Positions 1 to 6,955 of a stretch of 25,934 nt of DNA are shown here, piece after piece. Under the pieces are notes generated by a model that saw only the letters and a program-made list of their open reading frames with translations, was not told the DNA's origin and did no database searches. The DNA comes from CAYUNA01 sp047629355. GTDB lineage: Bacteria > Bacteroidota > Bacteroidia > Chitinophagales > Saprospiraceae. Where the stretch lies: NCBI GenBank assembly GCA_047629355.1, contig JBLHWU010000078.1, forward strand, positions 1-25,934. Direction: 5' to 3'. The position numbers were made by a program, and so were the translations under genes. Numbering within the stretch: position 1 is the stretch's first letter; the number at the start of each line of letters is the position of its first letter.

Positions 1-127
1 CTTTATTCCGCTATTTTCCTCTTAAAAATAGTTCCGTGATGTAGACCATGCAACGATTTTTAAAAGAAAACTATCGAAAAAATCTTGCTTTCAAATTTTA
101 CCCCAATAAATAATGTCACGTACTTAG
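1..127. repeat. Right part of an AT-rich palindromic element (E1), cut by the window start
   Basis: The segment aligns end to end with the right two thirds of the element at 6450-6614. Both carry GCTATTTTCC, then a loop, then AAAGAAAACTATCGAAAAAAT, then ATTTTACC, and a tip related to TCACTACGTATTACTTAA (here GTCACGTACTTAG). Its central loop, AATAGTTCCGTG...CATGCAACGATTTTT, instead resembles the centre of the elements at 246-407 and 16886-17050. It therefore links the two sequence groups. It ends directly before the broken gene at 129. It is probably a non-autonomous mobile element or a structured repeat; no protein is encoded. Confidence 0.65.
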
Positions 128-128
128 C

Positions 129-638
129 AAAGGGGAAATCAAAAAAACTTTTAAAGTTAAAGAATCAATTTTTGACTTGATAATAGATGAAAATTTTCGA
201 AAAAGAACAGCAATGTATCTTGGTGAAAGAAAGATTAGCATATTAAGTAAAAACGATTCAATAACTTGGGCCATTATGCTTGTCCTTTTCCCTTCTAAAA
301 AACACAAAAAATAGTTCCGTAACGAAGGCTATGCAACGATTTTTTGAATTCTTTAGAAGAAAAAATTACGGCGCATTATGGTCCAACTTATTAAATCGTT
401 TTTACTAAGAGGTTTTATGGACGGTTATTTTTATGGATTAGATGTGAAGGATATCCATTTAAGAGAAACGGAACCACAATTCGAAAAATTTAATGATTGG
501 GTAGCAAATCATTTCGATTGGTACGAATCAACAGCAGGTTGGAAAAATATAATTCTTAAAGAATGTGGAGGAGATGAAAAATTAGCAGTTGATAAATTCT
601 TTGAATTATATGATAAATTCAAAAAGAACGAAAAATAA
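129..638 (+). pseudogene. Small uncharacterised protein gene split by a palindromic element
   Basis: Two fragments in the same frame belong together. The left fragment (about 129-245) reads through FRKRTAMYLGERKISIL. The right fragment (408-638) reads RGFMDGYFYGLDV, then FNDWVANHFDWYESTAGW and ends KFFELYDKF. Between them lies a 162-bp palindromic insertion with in-frame stops, the first at 312-314. Removing 246-407 gives the uninterrupted codons for SILRGFMDG. From memory, small proteins with an RPgMYlG motif, then an ESTaGW motif and a final FFELxDxF form a recurrent uncharacterised family, and the combined fragment has that order. No ATG is present at the 5' end: the frame opens at 114, right against repeat E1, so the true start may also be lost. 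The right half could still be translated from ATG 417 (73 residues, with AAGAGG seven bases upstream). Function unknown. Confidence 0.7.
246..407. mobile_element. MITE-like palindromic element, copy A1, inserted in a gene
   Basis: This is nearly identical to 16886-17050: over about 164 bases I see one substitution (GGGCC against AGGCC) and one A-run length difference. The whole element is an imperfect palindrome. The left end AGTAAAAACGATTCAATAA pairs with the right end TTATTAAATCGTTTTTACT, and inner segments such as TTCTAAA/TTTAGAA and AAAAAAT/ATTTTTT also pair. TA (or TAAG at 244-247 and 406-409) is repeated at both borders, as expected for a target duplication. It encodes no transposase, so it would have to be moved in trans. 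The TA-type target suggests IS630/Tc1-mariner enzymes, which is inference. Confidence 0.75.
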
Positions 639-639
639 A

Positions 640-660
640 AAAGAATTCTAAAAATTCTTT
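640..660 (+). terminator. Weak AT-rich hairpin after the broken gene
   Basis: AAAGAATT and AATTCTTT form an 8-bp stem with a 5-base loop just after the stop codon at 636-638. There is no clear U-tract after it and the stem is AT-rich, so termination would be weak. Confidence 0.3.
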
Positions 661-712
661 ACCATATCGTCGTGTGCTGTTCAGGACAAACTATTTTAAA
701 AAAAAACATACT

Positions 713-1327
713 ATGCTATTAGAAATTCATCCAAAAAATCCCGACGCCCGAAAAATTCAACAAGCCGTAAAAATCTTGGAAAAAGGGGGCATTATCATTT
801 ATCCGACCGATACCGTTTATGGAATTGGTTGTGATATTTTCAATCAAAAAGCGGTTGATAAAATCTGTAAATTGCGGGGTCTGAATCCTGTGAAAGCGCG
901 GCTATCGTTTATTTGTAAAGACATTGCGCAGGTAGCGGAATATGCTAAACAAATTGACAATGAGGCGTTTAGGTTGATAAAAAAGAATACGCCTGGCCCG
1001 TTCACTTTCGTTTTGAATTCTAATAACGAAGTGCCTAAAATGTTTAAAAACAAGAAGCGAACCATCGGTGTGCGGATTCCTGATAATAAAATTGTCTTGG
1101 AATTGGTGGAACAATTAGGACGACCTATTTTGACGACTTCCTTGAAAAGTGACGACGAAATCTTAGAATATTTCACCGACCCCGTTGACATTTATGAGGA
1201 CTTTAAAAATCAGGTAAATTTGGTCATTGACGGTGGCATTGGCGGCAATATGGCTTCGACGGTGGTGGATTGTACGGATGGGGATTTTAATATTTTGAGA
1301 GAAGGGTCGGGGGAATTGAGTTTGTAA
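713..1327 (+). CDS. Sua5/YciO/YrdC-family protein (threonylcarbamoyl-AMP synthase family)
   Basis: A 204-residue single-domain YrdC-fold protein. The family makes L-threonylcarbamoyl-AMP from threonine, bicarbonate and ATP for t6A modification of ANN-decoding tRNAs. Visible hallmarks are GGIIIYPTDTVYGIGCDI near the N terminus, KTIGxRxP-like KRTIGVRIPDN, and a C-terminal VVDCTDG...ILREGSG. The segment RLSFICKD and the overall length are closer to E. coli YciO than to TsaC, which usually has a KxRP-type motif. Whether it is the cell's essential TsaC or a YciO paralogue is therefore open. An upstream in-frame ATG at 674 would add 13 basic residues (LFRTNYFKKKHT), but the family aligns from MLLEIHP at 713, so I chose 713. 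It sits on the same strand as crtA, 43 bases upstream of it. No functional link is evident. Confidence 0.9.
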   Translation: MLLEIHPKNPDARKIQQAVKILEKGGIIIYPTDTVYGIGCDIFNQKAVDKICKLRGLNPVKARLSFICKDIAQVAEYAKQIDNEAFRLIKKNTPGPFTFVLNSNNEVPKMFKNKKRTIGVRIPDNKIVLELVEQLGRPILTTSLKSDDEILEYFTDPVDIYEDFKNQVNLVIDGGIGGNMASTVVDCTDGDFNILREGSGELSL

Positions 1328-1370
1328 AAAAAACAGCCTTCATTTATCACCAAAATAAAATCAAATACGC

Positions 1371-2075
1371 TTGAGTCAACAAATTACGACGATTACTTTC
1401 TTTAAATATCAAGGCTTCCGCAACAAATTGTGGGCCTTCACAATGATGCAATTTGCACACGCTGATTTAGGTAAAGTGGCGGGCTGCAATTTCTATAAAT
1501 TAATGGGTAGCGGTAAAGGCGTTGGTTTCAATCCTTTGCCGGATTGGTCGGTTTATAGTTTGTTGCAAATTTGGGAGTCAGAAGCGGCGGCTAATGCGTT
1601 TTTTTCGGAACATACTTTAGCTAAAAAGTATCAAGAACAGACTACGGAAATGTGGACTTTGTATATGCGAAACATCTCTGCGGGCGGGGCTTGGTCAGGT
1701 GGAAATCCATTTGAAAAAAGCAGTCAATTGTCTTCCGAAAACCCTGCAATTGCGGTGATTACGAGAGCGACGATTAAGTGGAAAATGTTGCCTACCTTTT
1801 GGAAATATGTACCAGTTTCTCATCAATCGTTAGCTGGAAATGAAGGCTTAATTTATACCAAAGGCATCGGAGAAATTCCCGTTTTACAAATGGCAACTTT
1901 TAGTCTTTGGAGGGATTTGGCATCGGTCAAAAAGTTTGCGTACGAAAGCAAAGAACATCGAGTTGCTATCGAGAAAACGAGGCGATTGGAGTGGTATAGT
2001 GAGGAATTGTTTTCGCGTTTTCAGCCATATAAAGAGGCCGGGACTTGGGTTGGGAAACGGTTGTTACCAACTTAA
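1371..2075 (+). CDS. crtA: CrtA-like carotenoid monooxygenase (probable carotenoid 2-hydroxylase)
   Basis: A 234-residue protein of the spheroidene monooxygenase (CrtA) family. Hallmarks are WAFTMMQFAHADL, KLMGSGKGVGFNPLPDW, ITRATIKWK, GIGEIPVLQMATFSLW and the C-terminal WYSEELFSRF. In purple bacteria CrtA puts a keto group on C-2 of acyclic carotenoids. A CrtA-related enzyme of Flavobacterium P99-3 has been reported as a 2-hydroxylase in myxol biosynthesis. Next to cruF and crtD, that is the likelier role here: 2'-hydroxylation of a 1'-hydroxy-3',4'-didehydro monocyclic carotenoid. The start is TTG at 1371, because no ATG occurs before the conserved LWAFTMM segment and no Shine-Dalgarno is visible. 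It converges on the crt operon with only 50 bases between the two 3' ends. The product specificity is inference. Confidence 0.85.
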   Translation: MSQQITTITFFKYQGFRNKLWAFTMMQFAHADLGKVAGCNFYKLMGSGKGVGFNPLPDWSVYSLLQIWESEAAANAFFSEHTLAKKYQEQTTEMWTLYMRNISAGGAWSGGNPFEKSSQLSSENPAIAVITRATIKWKMLPTFWKYVPVSHQSLAGNEGLIYTKGIGEIPVLQMATFSLWRDLASVKKFAYESKEHRVAIEKTRRLEWYSEELFSRFQPYKEAGTWVGKRLLPT

Positions 2076-2125
2076 AAAAAGCCCACTGTTTTTGACATAA
2101 ATACTTTAAAATCTAAACAACTTAA

Positions 2126-3064
2126 TTAACCAGGTTTTGCCACCGCCGTCAAAATTCCCAACGGACGCTTCTTCTGCTGCCATTTTGCAGGTAAAAAAGT
2201 AAACATCCCCCATACAAAAGCGACAAATTCTTCCTCCATGTTTTTATTCCAAGCAATTTCTTTTTCCTCCATTTTACTCATCCAATGCAGCACATAAGGG
2301 TCTAAAGTGCCGTAAGTTAGTACCGTTTCCACTTGCCAACCGCTGTTTTTTAGCAATAATTTTAAATTATCAGGAGAGAAAAGCGAAGTATGTCTCGGCG
2401 TATGCCAACCTGCCCAATACTGACCAAATTTCTCGCGACTTTCCGACGCAAAATTGGGGACTTCGATAATGAGTTTCGTATCTGGTTTTGCTCGTTGACG
2501 AAGTTCTTTTAAGTTTTCCAATGGGGAATAATCATGTTCCAAATAATGCCACATCGTAATAACATCGGGGCGAAAAGATTTGGGCAAATTTTTGACCTCA
2601 CCGACCCGCAAATTCAAGTTTTTAAAATCTCCATTTTCTGCCTTCCAACCTTCATCCGAAAAATCTAAACCCAAGCCCTGACAGCCTGTTTGATTCAAGC
2701 AAGCTTGCAAAAAAGAAGGTTGCCCACAGCCCACATCTAAGACCAAACTATTCGCGGATAAAGCATGATGCTTTTGCACAAAATCAACTCTTTTAGCATC
2801 CAATTTTGTCTGGCTATCTTCTACCAATTTCTCGTATTTTCCCCAGGCTTTCGCACCTCGGTAAGGCAGGTAATAATCGGTGTAATAATTGACCAAATCG
2901 GCAGGAGGAACGCGCGGATTTAAGAAAACCAATTGGCAACTAGTACACTGGTCAAAATTAAAAAGTTGCTCGCTGTTTTGAGCGTGCATTTGTGCCTTCG
3001 TTTGGATGAAAGAAGCAAACTGAGTGGATTGACAAATGGGGCAGGAAGTTAGTTTTTGCATCAA
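2126..3064 (-). CDS. SAM-dependent methyltransferase with N-terminal zinc ribbon, last gene of the crt operon
   Basis: A 312-residue class I methyltransferase. Two Cys pairs at about residues 8/11 (CPIC) and 40/43 (CTSC) look like a zinc ribbon. Motif I is LVLDVGCGQPSF at about 108-118, followed by GLDFSDEGW and an acidic WHYLEHDYSPL. The layout resembles the Methyltransf_23 group (zinc-binding N terminus plus methyltransferase), which acts on sugars, lipids and other small substrates. It starts only six bases after the crtY stop, so it is almost certainly co-transcribed with the carotenoid genes. It is not the bacteriochlorophyll-cluster CrtF family by eye. It could methylate a carotenoid hydroxyl, a carotenoid-linked sugar, or something unrelated. 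Met1 or Met2 may be the start. Confidence 0.85.
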   Translation of the reverse strand: MMQKLTSCPICQSTQFASFIQTKAQMHAQNSEQLFNFDQCTSCQLVFLNPRVPPADLVNYYTDYYLPYRGAKAWGKYEKLVEDSQTKLDAKRVDFVQKHHALSANSLVLDVGCGQPSFLQACLNQTGCQGLGLDFSDEGWKAENGDFKNLNLRVGEVKNLPKSFRPDVITMWHYLEHDYSPLENLKELRQRAKPDTKLIIEVPNFASESREKFGQYWAGWHTPRHTSLFSPDNLKLLLKNSGWQVETVLTYGTLDPYVLHWMSKMEEKEIAWNKNMEEEFVAFVWGMFTFLPAKWQQKKRPLGILTAVAKPG

Positions 3065-3070
3065 TTTTTT

Positions 3071-4228
3071 TTATAGGCCAATGCCCGTCGTTTCGTTCAG
3101 CAGCATTTCCAAAAACGGCTTGGGATTGAAACTGGACATGATTTTTATTTCTTCTAAAATATTGGTTTCTTCATCCAAAAATTTAAAGATTTTTTGAATA
3201 GAATTTTTGGTATACATCGTTTCAAAAAGCGTCTCACCGTCGTCATTATATTTACTCAAAACGCCTAAATAAAGCGTATCGTAAAATTGAAAACGAGCGT
3301 TGAATAAATTAGTCGAAGGGTCGCGTCCTTGTTTGATATTTTCGACGACTTTTCCCGCCATTTTTTCAATATTTTTAAAGGCATAACCCGAAGATGGTTT
3401 GACCCAAGAACCCGCCGTCCCAATTTTCATAATGCCCGGCTGATTGGCTTTGTGAAACGGATAATTACTCATTGGAATTACGCCATATTCCACTTTTGAA
3501 ATGGTATAATCGTCAATTTTTAAAATATCTTTGATGTACTTTTTTAACAATCGGTCATATTCCGCATCTTCCAGATATTCTAAGTTAAATAGCGTAAATT
3601 CAATCATCGCGCTATGTGAAGACGTCGGCAAAACGTAGGTGAAACTAGTGCTATCCTTCCATTTTAAACGATAATCCATCATCACAAAAGTCGTCGGGTC
3701 AAAAACGGGTTCTTTCGTTTCAATGACCCAGCCTTTAAAATGTTGAATAACTCGGTGGTATTTATCTTTAGTATTTTTAAAATCGGCATCAATTCGGCTG
3801 TCGAAAACTTGCTTGGCTTGATAGGTTTGTTTGGAGCATTTAATTTCAATAATTTCACCTGTTGTCACAGTTTTGACTTCCTCTTTTATCCAATCTAAAT
3901 GTGGTGCTTCTGCCAATTTTTGCTTGCCATAATTGTAGAAATCAATGGCGTGCAGCATTTTATATTTGTAGGGGAATAGCGACAATTCGACGTTGTGCCG
4001 ATTGGTGATAAACTGTCCTTTTCCCCAATTTTTGGCAATTAAATGATCCCATTTGCCCGTACCTTTTTCCCAAAAACTCCAAGTGCGGTCATCGGTATCT
4101 TTGTTGTCTTTTTCCAGCACCAATATCTTTTTCTGGGCAAACCAATCGTCTGCCAACATAGTTTGTGCCAAATGTAATCCCGCCGCGCCTGCGCCAATAA
4201 TGGCAAAATCATAAACTGTAGAAGACAT
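3071..4228 (-). CDS. crtY: Lycopene beta-cyclase
   Basis: A 385-residue flavoprotein of the bacterial CrtY family, which closes the psi ends of lycopene or related precursors into beta-ionone rings. The N-terminal dinucleotide-binding motif is FAIIGAGAAGLHLA (residues 8-21), followed by DDRTWSFWEKG, the family's DxRTWSFW signature. VFDSR occurs in the middle, and GTAGSWVKPSSGYAFKN matches the conserved GxxGgxvkPsTGYsF region. The length is typical. The start overlaps the 3' end of cruF by 20 bases and the stop is six bases from the methyltransferase start, so translational coupling is likely. Because CruF and CrtD act on a psi end, the product is probably monocyclic (gamma-carotene type), with only one end cyclised. 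Confidence 0.93.
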   Translation of the reverse strand: MSSTVYDFAIIGAGAAGLHLAQTMLADDWFAQKKILVLEKDNKDTDDRTWSFWEKGTGKWDHLIAKNWGKGQFITNRHNVELSLFPYKYKMLHAIDFYNYGKQKLAEAPHLDWIKEEVKTVTTGEIIEIKCSKQTYQAKQVFDSRIDADFKNTKDKYHRVIQHFKGWVIETKEPVFDPTTFVMMDYRLKWKDSTSFTYVLPTSSHSAMIEFTLFNLEYLEDAEYDRLLKKYIKDILKIDDYTISKVEYGVIPMSNYPFHKANQPGIMKIGTAGSWVKPSSGYAFKNIEKMAGKVVENIKQGRDPSTNLFNARFQFYDTLYLGVLSKYNDDGETLFETMYTKNSIQKIFKFLDEETNILEEIKIMSSFNPKPFLEMLLNETTGIGL

Positions 4229-4877
4229 AGAAATAAGTAAAGAAGATGAATTGACAAATATATAAGTGTAAGGAAAATTTGAAGTTTCCCGTGATTTTCA
4301 GTCCTTGAAAAACGACGTGTAAAACGGCAGCAATTAAGAACCAAGCGATGAAATTTTGTAAAGGGGCAACGCCACCGGCAAATTCCCAGAAATCGAAAAT
4401 CGGTGCGGCAACTTCCATCGGCAAATCTAATAAAATCATTAAACTTGCGCCAATAATCACCTTCCAAAAACGGTTAACTTTGAGACGGTTGGCAATGGCA
4501 CCCGTTATCAAAACGAGTATCGCCCAATTTACGCCAATAAGCCACGGAACGCCTTTAAATTTTAGACCTAAATTCGCGCCATATTCGTATGTTCCAAAGA
4601 GCAATCCGTAGTTGACACCCAAATATTCTACCAACATGCCGACGCTAAAAAATAGCAGAGTTGCCGATATTTTTTTGATGGAATTAATGGGGAAAATCCA
4701 TAGTAATAACAGGAAAGCAATGCTTAGGTTTAGGAAGGTTTTTGGAATAAAAAAATCGAAAAAACCTATGCTAATCCCAACCATTGCAGAGAGGTGGAAG
4801 AGCCAGATTAATTTGATACCAGTTTCTTGAATATCAAGACTTAAGCGGTATTTTTTTAGATGCAACACTTTATTCAT
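4209..4877 (-). CDS. cruF: Carotenoid 1,2-hydratase, CruF type
   Basis: A 222-residue integral membrane protein with six to seven predicted hydrophobic segments. The conserved core GLLFGTYEYGANLGLKFKG, followed by PWLIGVNWAILVL, and later LDLPMEVAAPIFDFWEF are typical of the CruF/bisanhydrobacterioruberin hydratase (DUF422) family. The enzyme adds water across the 1',2' double bond of a psi end, giving a 1'-hydroxy carotenoid, the substrate for CrtD. It lies 15 bases after crtD and overlaps crtY by 20 bases. The context (crtD-cruF-crtY) is that of saproxanthin/myxol producers. The start ATG at 4877 fits the family's N terminus; no strong Shine-Dalgarno is seen. Confidence 0.92.
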   Translation of the reverse strand: MNKVLHLKKYRLSLDIQETGIKLIWLFHLSAMVGISIGFFDFFIPKTFLNLSIAFLLLLWIFPINSIKKISATLLFFSVGMLVEYLGVNYGLLFGTYEYGANLGLKFKGVPWLIGVNWAILVLITGAIANRLKVNRFWKVIIGASLMILLDLPMEVAAPIFDFWEFAGGVAPLQNFIAWFLIAAVLHVVFQGLKITGNFKFSLHLYICQFIFFTYFYVFYSL

Positions 4878-4892
4878 TGCTTATTTTAAAGG

Positions 4893-6371
4893 TTAATTTT
4901 GTTGAATATCTGGCACTAAATCACTGACGATTTTTGCTGAAAAAAGACACAGTGGAATTCCACCGCCCGGATGGACTGAACCGCCACAGAAATACAAGTT
5001 TTCCAACTGTTTTGAAAAGTTAGGATGGCGTAAAAACGACGCGAATTGGGAATTACTCGCCGCTCCGTATAGTGCCCCTCGGTGCGAACTGGTTTTGGTC
5101 TCAATTCCAATCGGGTCAAGTACTTCCTCAGCCACAATCAAGGATTCCAAATCAATGTCCAGTCGACGGTTTATCTTTTGAATAATGTGCTGTTTCGCTT
5201 GCTTTTTTAGCATTTCCCAATCTTGCCCAAAATTCCCAGGTGCATTAATCATCACAAACCAATTTTCACAACCTTCTGGTGCATCCGTCACTTCCTCTTT
5301 ACTAGTGATGTTGATGTAAACAGTCGGGTCGCGAAAGAGTGTTTTTTTGTTAAAAATCGCATTAAATTCCGCTTCATATTCATCACTAAAAAGAATATTG
5401 TGTAAATCTAATTCTGGAAAAGTTTTTTTGACACCCCAATAAAAAATTAACGCCGAACTGGAACGTTCCTGCCGCAAAATTCGATTGGGGTGGGGAAGGT
5501 CTTTCAATAAAGATTTGTAAGTCGAAAAAATATCCATATTGGAGACCAGAACATCTGCGGTCATCTCTTCTTTTGCGGTTTTAATACCTTTTGCAATGCC
5601 GTTCTCATGAATTATTTCTACAACGGAGGAGTTCAACTTAAATTCAATTCCTTGTTGTTGGGCAAAGCGATACAAACTCTTCGTGATTTCGTGCATTCCA
5701 CCTTTCGGTAAAAACGTTCCGTAATGCATTTCCAAATGCGGAATCATCGACATGATTCCAGGCGTTTGGTAAGGCGAAGAACCGTTGTAAGTGGCGTATC
5801 TATTGAATAATTGAACCAAATGTGGATTGGAAAAATAGTTTCGATTGGTTTTGTCAAGCGATTTGCTGACATCCAATTTATAACTTTGAACCAATGATTT
5901 TAAGGTTTCAACTGACAAATAAGTTGACCATTTGTGTAGCGATTTTTCTAAAAAAATACCAGCGGTCAAATCATATTTTTCTTTACTATTTTTTAAATAT
6001 TTGGCAATTTTTTCGGCATCAACGTCAAACTTTTCAGCAGCCTCTTTAATAAAAGTATCGCGCTCAGAATGGGCAGAAAAAGTGGTATTGTCTTCCCAAA
6101 AATAATTACAGATTCGCTCCTTTCTCGTATAGTTAAAATGGTTAGTTGAGGGCACATCATACAATTCAAATAACTCATCCACCAAATGGGGCATCGTGAA
6201 CAAAGAGGGACCCGCGTCCCACCGATAACCGTCTTTTTCGACAACATGCAGCTTGCCACCAACGTAATCGTTCGCCTCAAAAACCGTCACTGCATACCCT
6301 TTTCGACGCAGCCGCAAGGCTGTCGCCAAACCTGCGATACCCGAACCAATAATTATTGCTGATTTTGCCAT
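4893..6371 (-). CDS. crtD: CrtI/CrtD-family desaturase, probable 1-hydroxycarotenoid 3,4-desaturase
   Basis: A 492-residue phytoene-desaturase-fold flavoenzyme. The FAD motif is IIIGSGIAGLATALRLRRKG followed by VTVFEAND (residues 6-35). DAGPSLFTMPHLVDELF comes next, and the C-terminal FAD-contact segment is LYFCGGSVHPGGGIPLCLFS. I assign CrtD rather than CrtI because it is directly followed by cruF, whose 1'-hydroxy product is the CrtD substrate, and because the sequence reads like Bacteroidota 3,4-desaturases. CrtI and CrtD are close relatives, so CrtI activity is the main alternative. It is the first gene of the operon. I see no clear TAnnTTTG promoter in the 80 bases upstream; palindromic element E2 begins about 80 bases upstream. 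Confidence 0.88.
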   Translation of the reverse strand: MAKSAIIIGSGIAGLATALRLRRKGYAVTVFEANDYVGGKLHVVEKDGYRWDAGPSLFTMPHLVDELFELYDVPSTNHFNYTRKERICNYFWEDNTTFSAHSERDTFIKEAAEKFDVDAEKIAKYLKNSKEKYDLTAGIFLEKSLHKWSTYLSVETLKSLVQSYKLDVSKSLDKTNRNYFSNPHLVQLFNRYATYNGSSPYQTPGIMSMIPHLEMHYGTFLPKGGMHEITKSLYRFAQQQGIEFKLNSSVVEIIHENGIAKGIKTAKEEMTADVLVSNMDIFSTYKSLLKDLPHPNRILRQERSSSALIFYWGVKKTFPELDLHNILFSDEYEAEFNAIFNKKTLFRDPTVYINITSKEEVTDAPEGCENWFVMINAPGNFGQDWEMLKKQAKQHIIQKINRRLDIDLESLIVAEEVLDPIGIETKTSSHRGALYGAASNSQFASFLRHPNFSKQLENLYFCGGSVHPGGGIPLCLFSAKIVSDLVPDIQQN

Positions 6372-6449
6372 TGCTGAAAATTGTATTTATAGTGGCATTA
6401 ACAAGGAATATGTTGGATTGTTTTTTATTTTTTAAAAAGTTATTATTGT

Positions 6450-6614
6450 CTAAATAATACGTACTAATTAATTAGGTAAGTTTTAAACATCTTTTTCTGC
6501 TATTTTCCTTTAAAAAATACTTCAATAAAAAGGCTTATTCAAGCCTTTTTAAAGAAAACTATCGAAAAAATTTTGTCTAAAATTTTACCTGATTAATCAC
6601 TACGTATTACTTAA
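6450..6614. mobile_element. MITE-like palindromic element E2
   Basis: An about 165-bp imperfect palindrome. The left tip TAAATAATACGTACTAATTA matches the reverse complement of the right tip TGATTAATCACTACGTATTA in most positions. The inner arms CTTTTTCTGCTATTTTCCTT and AAAGAAAACTATCGAAAAAA also pair. The centre is a further hairpin, AAAAAGGCTTATTCAAGCCTTTTT. It encodes no protein. The core is shared with 1-127 and 25688-25808. It sits between crtD and mutS2, upstream of both, so it could influence or insulate their promoters. Confidence 0.7.
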
Positions 6615-6629
6615 TAAATTGTCGTTCGC

Positions 6630-6732
6630 TAGGGGCATACCTTTGTGGTTGCCCAATGCTTCGTAAAAATGCTTTTGAAACCAGTACGTTGGGCGACACA
6701 GGGTGCTGCGCCCCTACCTATAATCAGATAGG
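6630..6732. repeat. GC-richer palindromic intergenic repeat
   Basis: TAGGGGC (6630-6636) pairs with GCCCCTA (6710-6716), and GTGGTTGCCCAA pairs imperfectly with TTGGGCGACAC further in. A second small hairpin, ACCTAT/ATAGGT, follows at 6715-6732. An ORF across it (6656-6868) has no family resemblance and mostly translates the repeat, so I do not call a gene. Repeats of the form TAGGGGCG...CGCCCCTA are common intergenic palindromes in this kind of genome, from memory. Confidence 0.5.
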
Positions 6733-6826
6733 TTGTTTTGTGAGTAAAAGTCTAATATATATCCGCCATTTAAAAAAAAAATCATTTTTCAGGAACTCCT
6801 ATCCTAAAACATTGTTCCAATACTCG

Positions 6827-6834
6827 TACTTTTG
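6827..6834 (+). promoter_or_regulatory. Candidate -7 promoter element for mutS2
   Basis: TACTTTTG matches the Bacteroidota -7 consensus TAnnTTTG. The expected upstream TTG is not at ideal spacing (one lies at 6812-6814, only 12 bases away). The leader to the chosen mutS2 start at 6956 would be about 115 bases. Confidence 0.4.
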
Positions 6835-6955
6835 CGAAAGTAACTCGGATTTCCAACCTGAGAAGTAATTAATGTGTAGAATAGTGACAAAATCAGTCAC
6901 AAAACAAATAATGCGAAACGTGTCGGGATGGAAACCCGAATTACTTGAATATTAT

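Noticed and set aside
116..307. 63-residue ORF on the - strand
   Set aside because: It is antisense to the left fragment of the broken gene and runs into the palindromic element; no family resemblance.
4039..4467. 142-residue - strand ORF overlapping crtY and cruF
   Set aside because: Out-of-frame shadow of two genes with strong family matches; composition is not protein-like.
6656..6868. 70-residue + strand ORF before mutS2
   Set aside because: Mostly translates the palindromic repeat and promoter region; no start signal or family match.
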